Shown here one piece after another: positions 16,840 to 26,049 of a stretch of DNA of 64,000 nt (its first letter is position 1; each line of letters starts with the position of its first letter). The stretch is taken from assembly GCF_003319095.1 (NCBI RefSeq), contig NZ_QOHI01000006.1:186001-250000 (forward strand), written 5' to 3'. The notes under the pieces are model-generated. The model was not told where the DNA came from. It worked only from the letters and a program-made list of their open reading frames with translations, and made no database searches. This stretch comes from Blastococcus sp. TBT05-19. Lineage in GTDB: Bacteria > Actinomycetota > Actinomycetes > Mycobacteriales > Geodermatophilaceae. Made by a program: the position numbers and the translations under genes.

Positions 16840-18134
16840 GCGGGTTCTCTTTCCGGATCGGACGTGGGCACCAGGTCGTCGTCGACCTGGTGGACGAGCG
16901 TGGGGTCGTCGAAGACCGACTCCAGGGCGATGTGCGCTCCGCCCCGGACGGCGGCGGTGAAGCCGAGGGTGGAGAGGACGACGCGGGCACCGGCCATGCC
17001 CGGGCCGAGCACGCGGGACTCCAGCTCGGCGAGCAGCGGCTCCATGAGGAAGCGGCCCAGGACGGCGAAGTAGCCGCCGAGCAGCACCACCCGGGGGTTG
17101 AAGACGTTGATCAGCACGGCCGCGCCGGTGCCGAGCGAGGTGCCGACCTGGCGCAGCGCGTCGAGGGTGCGCTGGTCGCCGAACTCTGCCCGCCGGGCCA
17201 CCTCGGCCAGCCGGGTCTCCAGGTCGCGCCCGGGGTCGCGCACCGGGTCGCCGGGGTCGGCCGCGGCGCGCAGCAGCGCGGCCAGGCCGACGACGGTCTC
17301 CCAGCAGCCGCGCCGGCCGCAGCCGCAGACGACGTCGGGATCGCCCAGCGACGTGTGGCCGACCTCGCCGGACAGCCCGCCGGCGCCCCGCAGCAGCCGG
17401 CCCGCCACGATCACCCCGCCGCCGACACCGACCTCACCGGTCAGGTAGACGAGGTCGGGTGTGCGCGCCTCGGCGCCCATGGCCCACTCGGCGATGGCCG
17501 AGAGGTTGGCGTCGTTCTCGACCCGGATCGGGAAGTCGGCGTCGAGCCGGGAGCGCAGCCCGTCGAGCACCGCGACGTCGCGCCAGCCGATGTTGGGCGC
17601 CAGGGTGACGACGCCGTCGACGCTGCGCACCAGGCCGGCGACCGCGACGGTCACCCCGGCCGGGCGTGCGCCGGCCTCCGCGGCCGCGGCGACCGCCTCG
17701 GTGACCGCGGCGGCCACCGCGTCGAGGGTCTCCTCGGCGCCGAGCGCGGGGATGTCGAGGGCGTGCCGGCGTTCGAAGAGGACCTCGCCGCGCAGGTCGA
17801 GCACGAGGACGGCGACGTAGTCGACGTTGAGCTCCACCCCGATCCCGCAGACGCACCGGCCGTCGAGGTGCACGATCAGGCCCGGGCGCCCCACCGAGCC
17901 CGCCCGGTCGACCTCGCCGGCGCTGACCAGCCGCCGCTCGGCGAGCTCGGCCACCAGGCTGGACACCGTGGCCTTGTTCAGCCCGGTCTCCTGGGCGATT
18001 CGGGCGCGGGAGCGGGCGCCGTGGTCGCGCAGGTGGCGCAGCACCAGCCCGAGGTTGGTGCGCCGGACCGTGGCCTGGTCGGCGGGGGCACGGCGCTCGG
18101 ACGAGCCGTCGTAGAGCGGCGGTTCCTCGGACAT
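16836..18134 (-). CDS. xylR: ROK-family xylose repressor (XylR-like)
   Basis: A 432-residue ROK regulator. The N-terminal winged helix ([28 protein letters not shown]) precedes a kinase-like domain with [31 protein letters not shown] and the zinc motif [10 protein letters not shown]. Xylose or xylulose is the expected effector. The ATG at 18134 follows GAGGAGGTG. It lies between xylA (overlapping) and divergent xylB, and an inverted-repeat operator lies just upstream, so it very likely represses both directions. Confidence 0.9.
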   Translation of the reverse strand: MSEEPPLYDGSSERRAPADQATVRRTNLGLVLRHLRDHGARSRARIAQETGLNKATVSSLVAELAERRLVSAGEVDRAGSVGRPGLIVHLDGRCVCGIGVELNVDYVAVLVLDLRGEVLFERRHALDIPALGAEETLDAVAAAVTEAVAAAAEAGARPAGVTVAVAGLVRSVDGVVTLAPNIGWRDVAVLDGLRSRLDADFPIRVENDANLSAIAEWAMGAEARTPDLVYLTGEVGVGGGVIVAGRLLRGAGGLSGEVGHTSLGDPDVVCGCGRRGCWETVVGLAALLRAAADPGDPVRDPGRDLETRLAEVARRAEFGDQRTLDALRQVGTSLGTGAAVLINVFNPRVVLLGGYFAVLGRFLMEPLLAELESRVLGPGMAGARVVLSTLGFTAAVRGGAHIALESVFDDPTLVHQVDDDLVPTSDPEREPA

Positions 18135-18162
18135 GCCCACCTCCTCCCGGTCCTGGTCCGAT

Positions 18163-18185
18163 ATTTGTCGGATCGGCAAACAAAT
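18163..18185. promoter_or_regulatory. Probable XylR operator
   Basis: Inverted repeat ATTTGT (18163-18168), 11 bases, ACAAAT (18180-18185), in an A+T-rich patch directly upstream of xylR. The spaced TTTGT/ACAAA pattern resembles known operators of ROK-family xylose repressors. It should cover the xylR-xylA promoter and may also affect divergent xylB. Confidence 0.65.
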
Positions 18186-18260
18186 TAGGGGCGCCGTCGC
18201 GGGTGGTCAAGACGAGTCGCTCTCGCGGGCGGCACGGCAGCCGCCTAAGGTCCCGGACCC

Positions 18261-18296
18261 ATGACCTCCATGCAGCTCCCCGGCTCCGCCCGATGA
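18261..18296 (+). CDS. Possible 11-codon leader peptide upstream of xylB
   Basis: The frame reads [11 protein letters not shown] and its TGA (18294-18296) overlaps the xylB ATG (18293-18295). A TAAGGT element at 18246-18251 fits an actinobacterial -10 and would start RNA near 18258-18261, making the peptide leaderless. xylB itself has no Shine-Dalgarno sequence, so terminating ribosomes could be what starts xylB. There is no comparative support from this window alone. Confidence 0.35.
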   Translation: MTSMQLPGSAR

Positions 18297-19711
18297 CCCT
18301 CGTCGCGGGCGTCGACACGTCCACCCAGGCATGCAAGGTCGTGGTGCGCGACGCCGACACCGGCGAGCTCGTCCGGTCCGGCCGCGCCGCCCACCCGGCC
18401 GGCACCGAGGTGGCCCCGGCGGCGTGGGAGGACGCGTTCCGGGCGGCCGCCGCCCAGGCCGGCGGGCTCGACGACGTCGAGGCGCTGTCCGTCGGCGGTC
18501 AGCAGCACGGCATGGTGTGCCTGGACGCCGACAGCGAGGTCGTCCGCGACGCGCTGCTGTGGAACGACGTCCGCTCGGCGCCCGCGGCAGCCGAGCTGAT
18601 CCGCGAGCTCGGCGACGGCGACGAGGCGGCCGGGCGCCGCGCGTGGGCCGACGCCGTGGGCCTGGTCCCGGTGGCCTCGTTCACCGCGACGAAGCTGCGC
18701 TGGCTGGCCGACGCCGAGCCCGCCAACGCCGACCGCACCGCCGCCGTCTGCCTCCCCCACGACTGGCTGACCTGGCGTCTCTCGGCCGACCGGAGCGTGA
18801 GCACCCTGGCCACCGACCGCGGCGACGCCAGCGGCACCGCCTACTGGTCGGCGCGCACCGGCGAGTACCGCCTGGACCTGCTGGAGCGGGCGATGCGCGG
18901 TCGCCTCCCCGCCGTCCCGCGGGTCGCCGGCCCGGCCGAGCGGGTCGGGACGCTGGCCGGCGGCACCGCGCTGCTCGGCCCCGGTACCGGCGACAACGCC
19001 GCTGCGGCGCTCGGCCTGGCCGCGCGACCGGGCGACGTCGTCGTCTCGATCGGCACCTCCGGGGTCGTGTCGGCGGTGACCCCCACCGCCGTCGCCGACG
19101 TGACCGGCACCGTGGCCGGGTTCGCCGACGCCACCGGCAACCACCTGCCGCTGGTGGCCACCATGAACGCCGCGCGGGTGCTCGACGCGGCGGCGACGCT
19201 GCTCGGCGTGGACCACGCGACGCTCTCGGAGCTGGCGCTGCAGGCCCCCTCCGGCGCCGACGGCCTGGTGCTCGTGCCCTACCTGGAGGGCGAGCGGACG
19301 CCGAACCTGCCGAGCGCCACCGGCTCGGTGCACGGGCTCACGCTGCGGTCCTCCACGCCCGCGCACTGGGCCCGGGCCGCGATCGAGGGCCTGCTCTGCG
19401 GGCTGGCCGACGGCATCGAGGCCGTCGTCGCCCAGGGGGTCACCGTGGAGCGGGTGCTGCTGATCGGCGGCGCCGCCCGCTCCCCCGCCGTCCAGCAGCT
19501 GGCCCCGGGCATCTTCGGCCGGCCGGTGCTGGTCCCCCCGCCGGGCGAGTACGTGGCCGACGGCGCCGCGCGGCAGGCCGCGTGGGTGCTGTCCGGGGCG
19601 GACGCGGCACCGGAGTGGGCCCAGCCGGGCCTGCAGGAGTTCGACGCGGCGCCGGCCACGCACGTGCGCGAGCGCTACGCGGAGGTGCGCGGCCGCACCG
19701 ACGGCCAGTAG
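18293..19711 (+). CDS. xylB: Xylulokinase
   Basis: A 472-residue FGGY-family kinase that phosphorylates D-xylulose, the step after XylA. Visible blocks: the N-terminal phosphate loop [15 protein letters not shown], the substrate region [13 protein letters not shown] with [18 protein letters not shown], the ATP-domain [13 protein letters not shown] (catalytic Asp), and [24 protein letters not shown]. The chosen ATG overlaps the stop of a short upstream frame and has no Shine-Dalgarno sequence of its own. It is divergent from xylR-xylA and ends in a terminator hairpin. Confidence 0.94.
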   Translation: MTLVAGVDTSTQACKVVVRDADTGELVRSGRAAHPAGTEVAPAAWEDAFRAAAAQAGGLDDVEALSVGGQQHGMVCLDADSEVVRDALLWNDVRSAPAAAELIRELGDGDEAAGRRAWADAVGLVPVASFTATKLRWLADAEPANADRTAAVCLPHDWLTWRLSADRSVSTLATDRGDASGTAYWSARTGEYRLDLLERAMRGRLPAVPRVAGPAERVGTLAGGTALLGPGTGDNAAAALGLAARPGDVVVSIGTSGVVSAVTPTAVADVTGTVAGFADATGNHLPLVATMNAARVLDAAATLLGVDHATLSELALQAPSGADGLVLVPYLEGERTPNLPSATGSVHGLTLRSSTPAHWARAAIEGLLCGLADGIEAVVAQGVTVERVLLIGGAARSPAVQQLAPGIFGRPVLVPPPGEYVADGAARQAAWVLSGADAAPEWAQPGLQEFDAAPATHVRERYAEVRGRTDGQ

Positions 19712-19716
19712 AAGGA

Positions 19717-19768
19717 CCCCGCTGCTCCCCGGCACTCGCTGCGCTCGCACCGGGTCCCTGCAGCGGGG
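19717..19768. terminator. Terminator between xylB and the convergent hydrolase gene
   Basis: Outer arms CCCCGCTGC (19717-19725) and GCAGCGGGG (19760-19768) enclose a smaller self-complementary region. The structure lies a few bases after the xylB stop codon and before the 3' end of the leftward hydrolase gene. Confidence 0.7.
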
Positions 19769-19811
19769 CCGTTCCAGCACGTCACCGCGGGTCGACCCGC
19801 GCGGCCGGCGG

Positions 19812-20447
19812 TCAGAGGAGGGTGCGCACCAGGTCGGCGACGGCCTCGGGATGGGTCTGGACCGTCATGTGCGCCGCGCCGGGCAGTTCGACGAGCTGCC
19901 CGCGCGGCGCCGCGGCCGCCACCCGACGCGCCCAGCCGGCCGGGCAGAGCGCGTCCCGGGTGCCGCGCAGGACGACGACGGGCACCGGCAGCCCGGCCAG
20001 GTCCTCCTCGATCCGCTCGGGCGCGGCCGTCCGCCACAGCGCGGTCATCGCCCGCGGCCCGGTGTGCCACCACTGGGCCAGCACCAGCGGCACCTGCCAC
20101 CACGGTTCGGCGACGGCGGTCCGGAGCCAGCGCCGTGCCAGCACCCGCAGCGGGCGCATCCGCGGATCTGTCGTGGGGCCGCACAGGACGACGCCGGCCA
20201 CCCGGGGGTCGCGTGCGGCCCGGGCGACGACCTGGCAGCTCTGCGAGTGGCCGACCAGCACGACCGGCCCGTCGGGGAGCCCGGCCCGCAGCGCCGCGGC
20301 GAGCCCGTCGAGCGGCGGGACCGGCTCCGCCCGCCCCATCCCGGGCAGGCGCACCACGACGCCGTGGACGAATTCGCGCAACCGGCGCGAGGAACGTTCA
20401 TCCAGGCCCAGACCGGGAACCAGCACGAGGGACACCGGAGTGGGCAC
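19812..20447 (-). CDS. Alpha/beta hydrolase
   Basis: A compact 211-residue alpha/beta-fold hydrolase. It opens with LVLVPGLGLDERSS (oxyanion loop). The nucleophile is in VGHSQSCQ, the acid in LRGTRDALCP and the histidine in PGAAHMTVQTHP. No signal peptide is seen, so it is probably cytoplasmic. The substrate is unknown; esterase or lactonase activities are common in relatives. It is divergent from ndh and probably transcribed alone. Confidence 0.85.
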   Translation of the reverse strand: MPTPVSLVLVPGLGLDERSSRRLREFVHGVVVRLPGMGRAEPVPPLDGLAAALRAGLPDGPVVLVGHSQSCQVVARAARDPRVAGVVLCGPTTDPRMRPLRVLARRWLRTAVAEPWWQVPLVLAQWWHTGPRAMTALWRTAAPERIEEDLAGLPVPVVVLRGTRDALCPAGWARRVAAAAPRGQLVELPGAAHMTVQTHPEAVADLVRTLL

Positions 20448-20563
20448 CCCGAGGGTCTACCGGCCCGGCGCCGTGCACGCGAGCCCAGTCGCACGCGGTG
20501 TGAGCTGCATCTCGCCGGGGTGCGCGGGCCGCTCCGCGCCCGAGTGGGAGGATGGGAAACATC

Positions 20564-21994
20564 ATGACGACATCACCAGCGCAGGCAGACGTCCGGAGCG
20601 ACTCGACCGGCGGCCGGCCGCGCGTGGTCGTCATCGGCAGCGGGTTCGGCGGCCTGTTCGCCGCCAAGGCGCTCGCCAAGGCCCCGGTCGACATCACCCT
20701 GATCGGGAAGACCGCCCAGCACCTCTTCCAGCCGCTGCTCTACCAGGTGGCGACCGGCATCCTCTCCGAGGGCGAGATCGCCCCCGCCACCCGCGAGGTC
20801 CTCCGCCGGCAGAAGAACGCCCGGGTGGTGCTCGGCGAGGTCACGCACATCGACGTCGAGGCCCGCACGGTCACCTCGGAGATCCTCGGCCGCCGCTCGG
20901 TCTTCCCCTACGACGAGCTGATCGTCGCCGCCGGTGCGGGCCAGTCGTACTTCGGCAACGACCAGTTCGCCGAGTTCGCCCCCGGCATGAAGAGCATCGA
21001 CGACGCCCTCGAGCTGCGCGGCCGCATCTTCGGCGCCTTCGAGCTGGCCGAGCTCGCCGAGGACCAGGCCGAGATCGACCGGCTGCTCACCTTCGTCGTC
21101 GTCGGCGCCGGCCCCACCGGTGTGGAGATGGCCGGGCAGATCGCCGAGCTCGCCCGCCGCACGCTGCGCCGCGACTTCCGCCGGATCAACCCCGGCAGCG
21201 CGCGGATCATCCTGCTCGACGCCGCCCCGCTCGTGCTCCCGTCCTTCGGCCAGAAGCTCGGCGACAGCGCCCGTCGGCAGCTCAACCGGATCGGCGTCGA
21301 GGTCCAGCTGGGCGCCATGGTGACCAACGTCGACGCCGACGGCCTCGAGGTGAAGGACGGCGACGGCCTGGTGCGCCGCATCCCGGCCGCCACCAAGATC
21401 TGGGCGGCCGGCGTGCAGGCCAGCCCCCTGGGCAAGCTCCTCGGCGAGCAGACGGGCGCCGAGGTCGACCGCGCCGGCCGCATCTCGGTCGAGCCGGACC
21501 TCACCCTCCCCGGCCACCCGGAGATCCACGTCGTCGGCGACATGATGGCGCTGAGCAAGCTGCCGGGGGTCGCCCAGGTGGCGATCCAGGGCGGCCGCTA
21601 CGCCGCCGACACGATCAAGCGGCGGGCGACCGGCAAGGCCCCGCAGGAGAAGCCCTTCCACTACTTCGACAAGGGCTCGATGGCCACCATCTCGCGGTTC
21701 TCCGCGGTGGCCGACATCGGCAAGCTGAAGTTCGAGGGCTTCCTCGCCTGGGTGCTGTGGCTGGTCATCCACCTGATGTACATCGTCGGGTTCAAGAGCC
21801 GCCTGACCACGGTGCTGCACTGGATGGTCAGCTTCCTCGGCCGCGGCCGGTCGGAGCGGGTCGCGACCCAGCAGCAGGTCTACGGCCGGCTGGCGCTGGA
21901 GCAGCTCGGCGCGGGCTGGGAGGTCTCCAAGACCGGTGGCCCCAAGGACGACCTCTCCCCCGACCAGGACATGACCCAGCGCGACTCCGCCTGA
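20564..21994 (+). CDS. ndh: Type II NADH dehydrogenase (NDH-2)
   Basis: A 476-residue single-subunit, non-proton-pumping NADH:menaquinone oxidoreductase. The FAD-binding Rossmann motif is VVVIGSGFGGLFAAKAL, the NADH-binding motif is VVVGAGPTGVEMAGQIAELA, and the FAD-contacting segment is HVVGDMMAL. The C-terminal part has the hydrophobic membrane-anchor region WVLWLVIHLMYIVGFKSR. GGGAGG at 20546-20551 suits the ATG at 20564 (12 bases) better than the in-frame ATG at 20552, which it abuts. It feeds electrons from NADH into the respiratory chain at the inner membrane face. Confidence 0.93.
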   Translation: MTTSPAQADVRSDSTGGRPRVVVIGSGFGGLFAAKALAKAPVDITLIGKTAQHLFQPLLYQVATGILSEGEIAPATREVLRRQKNARVVLGEVTHIDVEARTVTSEILGRRSVFPYDELIVAAGAGQSYFGNDQFAEFAPGMKSIDDALELRGRIFGAFELAELAEDQAEIDRLLTFVVVGAGPTGVEMAGQIAELARRTLRRDFRRINPGSARIILLDAAPLVLPSFGQKLGDSARRQLNRIGVEVQLGAMVTNVDADGLEVKDGDGLVRRIPAATKIWAAGVQASPLGKLLGEQTGAEVDRAGRISVEPDLTLPGHPEIHVVGDMMALSKLPGVAQVAIQGGRYAADTIKRRATGKAPQEKPFHYFDKGSMATISRFSAVADIGKLKFEGFLAWVLWLVIHLMYIVGFKSRLTTVLHWMVSFLGRGRSERVATQQQVYGRLALEQLGAGWEVSKTGGPKDDLSPDQDMTQRDSA

Positions 21995-22000
21995 GTCCCC

Positions 22001-22033
22001 GGCTGGGCCCGCCCGCTCAGGCCGGGCCCAGCC
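22001..22033. terminator. Terminator after ndh, overlapping the convergent gene
   Basis: 11-bp stem GGCTGGGCCCG (22001-22011) and its complement (22023-22033) with an 11-base loop. The hairpin runs into the last codons of the leftward hydrolase gene, which stops at 22017, so one structure serves both convergent genes. Confidence 0.72.
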
Positions 22034-22691
22034 ACCAGTCCAGGGCCGCCACGACCCCCTCCGGGCGCACCACGTGGCCGCCGTCGAACTCGTCGTAGGT
22101 GACGTCGTGCCCGGCGGCGGTGAACGCCGCCGCCACCCGACGGCCGCACCGGTCGACGGGGAGCACGCGGTCCCCCGTGCCGTGCGTGATCCACACCCGC
22201 GGGCGGCCGACCCGCACCGGCGGGGCGGCGAAGCCGGGCGAGAACGCCAGCGCCGCCTCGAACAGGTCGCCGTTCGCCGCACCGAGCGACAACGCGTACG
22301 AGGCGCCGTCGGAGAAGCCGGCCACGGCGCAGCGGCTCACCGGCAGCCGCTCGGCCACCTGCGCGAGCGCCGCGTCCAGGACGGCGACGTCACGCCCCAC
22401 GCGGCCCGCGATCAGATCCCAGGTGGACGATCCCGACCGCGGCGCCAGCACAGCCGTTCCCCGCGCGGTCGCGGCACCGGCCACCGCCGCCAGGCTCTGC
22501 CGCGGTTCGCCACCGGCCCCGTGGAAGAAGACCAGCAGCGGGCGCGGCGCCGGCTCCCCCGGCGGGACGGCGAGCAGCACCTCGGCGCCGCCGCCCAGAT
22601 CCAGGGCGGAGACGCCGGCCGGCCACGGAGCGCCCGGCGGATCGGGCACCGGCCGGACGCCGAGCCGGCCGTGGGCGTGGTCCTCAGGCAC
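22017..22691 (-). CDS. Alpha/beta hydrolase (phospholipase/carboxylesterase-like)
   Basis: A 224-residue serine hydrolase related to PHB-depolymerase or phospholipase/carboxylesterase types. Visible: PLLVFFHGAGGEP (oxyanion loop), nucleophile GFSDGASYAL, acid region THGTGDRVLP and the histidine in FDGGHVVRPEG. The GTG at 22691 overlaps the end of the carboxylate-amine ligase gene by eight bases, which suggests coupled translation, though a functional link is not obvious. Confidence 0.82.
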   Translation of the reverse strand: MPEDHAHGRLGVRPVPDPPGAPWPAGVSALDLGGGAEVLLAVPPGEPAPRPLLVFFHGAGGEPRQSLAAVAGAATARGTAVLAPRSGSSTWDLIAGRVGRDVAVLDAALAQVAERLPVSRCAVAGFSDGASYALSLGAANGDLFEAALAFSPGFAAPPVRVGRPRVWITHGTGDRVLPVDRCGRRVAAAFTAAGHDVTYDEFDGGHVVRPEGVVAALDWWLGPA

Positions 22692-23811
22692 CGCTCCCCT
22701 CCCGCACCACGGCGGCGGCGACCGCCCGCAGGTCCCCCGTCTCGCGCCACACCGCACGCTGCCGGGTCGCCGAGGTACCCCGGGCGAACAGCCGGTCCAC
22801 CAGGTGCCGCACCTCGTCCTCCTCGCCCCGGTCGGCCAGGTCGTCGGACAGCTCCCCCACCAGCCGCTCGACCGCCGTGCGCGCGTCCAGCAGTTCCCCG
22901 GCCACCGGGTCGAACAGCTGCCCGCCGATGCCGTCGCGCGCGGCCCGCCACCGCGCCGCTCGGAGCATCTCCACCCGGGGCTCCGGGACCGGCTCGCCCC
23001 GCTCGGCCCGCGCCGCGAGCACCCGCACGAGGGAGCGGACGAGGGCGGCGTGCAGCACGACGTCGTCCAGGTCGGTGCACACGTCGGCCAGCCGGAACTC
23101 CACGGTGGGCAGGTGCGACGACGGGCGCACGTCCCAGTAGAGGTGCGAGGCGTCCCCGACGACGCCGGCGGCGACCAGCCCGTCGACCACCTCGCGGTAG
23201 CGGGCCGCCGTGCCCAGCCGCTCGGGGATGCCGGTGTGCGGCCAGCGCCCCCACCAGAGGGTCCGGTAGCTCTGGTAGCCGGTGTCCGCGCCGTCGTGGA
23301 ACGGGGAGCTGCCGGTCATCGCCAGCAGGACCGGCAGATAGGGGCGGGCGCGGTCGAGCACTGCGACCGCCGTCTCCAGGTCCGGCACACCCACGTGCAC
23401 GTGGCAGCCGGCGATGTCCTGCCGCTGGGCGAGCCCGGCCCACCGGTGCACCATGGCCTCGTACCGCGGGTCGGGGGTGATCACCTGCTCGCGCCAGCCG
23501 GCGAACGGGTGGGTCGAGGCCGCGAGCAGGACCACCCCCGCGCCGGCGGCGGCCGCCCGGGCCTGGGCGCGGGCGGCGACCATCTCCGCGCGCAGGTCGG
23601 CGAGCGACCGGCAGATCGCGGTGGCCGTCTCCACCTGGGTCGTGGTGATCTCGGCATGGACCCGCTCGCCGAACTCGTGCCGCACGGCCGCGGCAGCCAG
23701 CCCGGGGCTCGGCGTGAGCGCGGAGGTCGCGGGATCGACGAGGTGGAACTCCTCCTCCACCCCGACGGTGGCACCCACGTCGGAGGTCGCGCGACGGGCG
23801 GTGGACTCCAT
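22684..23811 (-). CDS. Carboxylate-amine ligase (GCS2 family, YbdK-like)
   Basis: A 375-residue member of the glutamate-cysteine ligase 2 family. The ATP/Mg signature VGVEEEFHLVDP lies at the N-terminus, then EITTTQVETATAIC, the HVHVGVPD block, SSPFHDGADTGYQSYRTLWW and STVEFRLADVCTD-like SHLPTVEFR. Family members form a gamma-glutamyl or other amide bond with weak Glu-Cys ligase activity; mycothiol-producing actinobacteria keep paralogues of unclear role. Start ATG at 23811 follows GGGAGC. Confidence 0.9.
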   Translation of the reverse strand: MESTARRATSDVGATVGVEEEFHLVDPATSALTPSPGLAAAAVRHEFGERVHAEITTTQVETATAICRSLADLRAEMVAARAQARAAAAGAGVVLLAASTHPFAGWREQVITPDPRYEAMVHRWAGLAQRQDIAGCHVHVGVPDLETAVAVLDRARPYLPVLLAMTGSSPFHDGADTGYQSYRTLWWGRWPHTGIPERLGTAARYREVVDGLVAAGVVGDASHLYWDVRPSSHLPTVEFRLADVCTDLDDVVLHAALVRSLVRVLAARAERGEPVPEPRVEMLRAARWRAARDGIGGQLFDPVAGELLDARTAVERLVGELSDDLADRGEEDEVRHLVDRLFARGTSATRQRAVWRETGDLRAVAAAVVREGSGA

Positions 23812-24010
23812 GCGTGCTCCCGGTGCAGGGCATGCCCCCTGCGGCGCCTTCGGGTGCCCCGTGGTCCGGGGGCGACCGAGGGCCGGCCGCACCGGAACGG
23901 TACGAGCCCCCGACGGCGCACGCACCCCCATCGGGGGGCTCCACCGGGGGGCGCCGCGCCGGCAGCTCCGCCGACCAGCAGGATGGGCACCCACGGGGAA
24001 GGGGAACGGC

Positions 24011-24940
24011 GTGCGGACAGGGCACCGGACGGCGACGACGCTGCTGGCGACGCTGTACTCCGTGAGCGGCGCGCTCTGCTGGGTGGGCGCCGCCCTCCCG
24101 ATGGACCGGGCCACCCCGGTCGGCCTGCTGTGGCTGTTCGGCGCCGTCGGCCTCGGCGTCGGCGGCGCGCTGTGGTGGTCGGCCCGCACCGTGGGCACCT
24201 GGGTCCTGCACGCCGCCGTCGCGCTCGGCTCGGTGCTGGTCGGGGTGCTGGCCTGGCGCTCCGCGACCGCGGTGGGCATCGTCGGTCTCGGTCCGGCGCT
24301 GATCGCCCTCGGGTTGTTCGCGGCGCACTTCCTGCCGCTGCCCGCAGCGCGGGCGCACGCCGGGTTCGCCCTGCTCTCCGGCAGCGCCGGCGCGTGGGCC
24401 GCCGCCCCCTCGGGGTTCCTGTCCCCCTGGATCACGCTGCTCGCGGCGACCGTCGTCCTGGTGGAGGTGCAGGCTCGGCTGGCCCGGCAGCTGCGGACGG
24501 CGGCGGGCACCGATCCGCTCACCGGCGTCGCCAACCGCCGGGCCTGGGAGGAGCAGGCCTCCCGGCACCTCGCGCGGGCTGCCCGCAACGGTGAGCCGCT
24601 GAGCTTCGCGGTCCTCGACCTCGACGACTTCAAGGAGGTCAACGACCGGGACGGCCACGGCGCCGGCGACGACCTCCTCCGCGCGCTCACCGCCGGCTGG
24701 AGCCTGCGGCTGCGCCACGCCGACCTGCTCGGCCGCTACGGGGGCGACGAGTTCGTGCTGTGCCTGCCGGACACCGACGAGGCGGCGGCGAGCGAGCTGC
24801 TGGCGCAGCTGGCCGCGACCCACCCGTTCACCTGGACCGGCGGGGTCGCCACGGCCCGGCCCGGCGACACGCTGGCGGAGGTGCTGGTCCGTGCCGACGA
24901 GCAGCTCTACCGGCGCAAGCGCAGCGGCCGGACCACCTGA
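24011..24940 (+). CDS. Membrane-bound diguanylate cyclase (GGDEF)
   Basis: A 309-residue inner-membrane protein. About six transmembrane helices occupy the first 150 residues (a MASE-like sensor region), followed by a GGDEF domain that makes cyclic di-GMP from two GTP. The active-site GGDEF is intact at residues 244-248, with DPLTGVANRRAW at the domain start. RHAD lies five residues before GGDEF, matching the RxxD inhibitory site, so product feedback is expected. The start is a GTG after GGGGAAGGGGAA; the frame continues upstream without protein-like sequence. Confidence 0.9.
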   Translation: MRTGHRTATTLLATLYSVSGALCWVGAALPMDRATPVGLLWLFGAVGLGVGGALWWSARTVGTWVLHAAVALGSVLVGVLAWRSATAVGIVGLGPALIALGLFAAHFLPLPAARAHAGFALLSGSAGAWAAAPSGFLSPWITLLAATVVLVEVQARLARQLRTAAGTDPLTGVANRRAWEEQASRHLARAARNGEPLSFAVLDLDDFKEVNDRDGHGAGDDLLRALTAGWSLRLRHADLLGRYGGDEFVLCLPDTDEAAASELLAQLAATHPFTWTGGVATARPGDTLAEVLVRADEQLYRRKRSGRTT

Positions 24941-25025
24941 GGCCGGTCACCGCGGCGCGTCGTCGGGCGCGGTGACCCGGAACACCGCGTCGGCCCCGGC
25001 CTCGACGCGGACCTCGACGCCACCC

Positions 25026-25976
25026 CTACCCGTCGGCGTCGTCCGCGGAGAGCTGGGCGACGCGGACGAGGGCGGCGTCGCGCGCCTCGGCCGCCTCCGC
25101 CGCCTGCCGCTCCGCCCCGGCGCGGCGGCGCTCCTCGCGCTTGAGCGCGGTGGCCGCCTCGGCCGCGTCCCGCTCGGCCTCGGCGAGCTGGTCGGCCAGC
25201 TCCTCCACCCGGGCCTGCAGCTCCTCCCGCCGGGAGGCCAGCTCCGCGGTCGCCCGGCGGTGCTCCTCGAGGACGGCCTCCGCCTCCTGGGCCGCCGCCG
25301 TCGCCTCGTCGGCCTCCTCCTGCGCCGCCGCCAGCTCCCGGCGGCGCTTCTCCTCCGCGGCGCGGCGGCGTTCCTCCTGCTCCCGGCGCCGGCGGTCGGC
25401 GGCGGGCTCCTCGTCGTTCCCCGTCGCCTTCCGCGCCGGGGTCCGCTCCCGCCTCGCGGCCGGCTCGGGCGACGGCACCAGACGCAGCTTCGGGCGGCCG
25501 GTGGCCTCGCCCATGCCGCTGTAGGACATCGGGCTGGTGAGCCGGCCGGTGAGCAGGTCCTCCCCCGCGCCCGGATCGGACATCGCGGCGCGCAGCGTCT
25601 CCTCCACCTGGGTGGCGACGGCGGTGCTGACCGGGTGGCCGCGCTCGGAGGCGACGGCCCGGGCCTGGCGGGTGAGGGCCGCCAGCAGCTGCCGGCGCTG
25701 GACGTCGAGCGCCTTGAGCTGGTCGCCGGCGAGATTCTGCTGGGCGTCGCGGAGCAGGTCGCCGAGCTCCACCAGCCCCTCGATCTCCTCGCGGTGGGCG
25801 CGGACGAGCAGGTTGCACACCCACGCCGCGGTCGAGGGCTTGGGCAGCGCCCCGATCGCCTTGGCCAGCGCCTTGTCACCCTCGGCCTTGGCCTCGTCCT
25901 GGCGCGCCGTGCGCGCGGCGACGAACTCCTCCGGCGGCACCTCGTACAGCTCGTCGGCGACGTCCTCCAGGTCCAC
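25026..25976 (-). CDS. Coiled-coil protein of unknown function
   Basis: A 316-residue protein. Residues 1-150 are helical and globular (MDLEDVADELYEVPPEEFVAARTAR at the start, then KALAKAIGALPKPSTAAWVCNLL). A basic linker follows near 175-200. From about 200 to 310 there is a long Ala/Glu/Arg-rich coiled coil (REQEERRRAAEEKRRRELAAAQ). Such proteins are common in high-GC actinobacteria but have no assigned function. No signal peptide or membrane segment. About 80 bases beyond the stop, another frame reads like a protein tail (see findings). Confidence 0.78.
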   Translation of the reverse strand: MDLEDVADELYEVPPEEFVAARTARQDEAKAEGDKALAKAIGALPKPSTAAWVCNLLVRAHREEIEGLVELGDLLRDAQQNLAGDQLKALDVQRRQLLAALTRQARAVASERGHPVSTAVATQVEETLRAAMSDPGAGEDLLTGRLTSPMSYSGMGEATGRPKLRLVPSPEPAARRERTPARKATGNDEEPAADRRRREQEERRRAAEEKRRRELAAAQEEADEATAAAQEAEAVLEEHRRATAELASRREELQARVEELADQLAEAERDAAEAATALKREERRRAGAERQAAEAAEARDAALVRVAQLSADDADG

Positions 25977-26005
25977 GCCCCCACCTTGCCCGAACCCTGC
26001 GACGT

Positions 26006-26032
26006 CGTGGCGACCGAGCGCTGGTCGCCACG
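26006..26032. terminator. Terminator hairpin after arsI
   Basis: 10-bp stem CGTGGCGACC (26006-26015) / complement (26023-26032) with a 7-base loop, located 18 bases beyond the arsI stop codon on the minus strand. Confidence 0.7.
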
Positions 26033-26049
26033 CGTTCGTGGTGCTCTGG

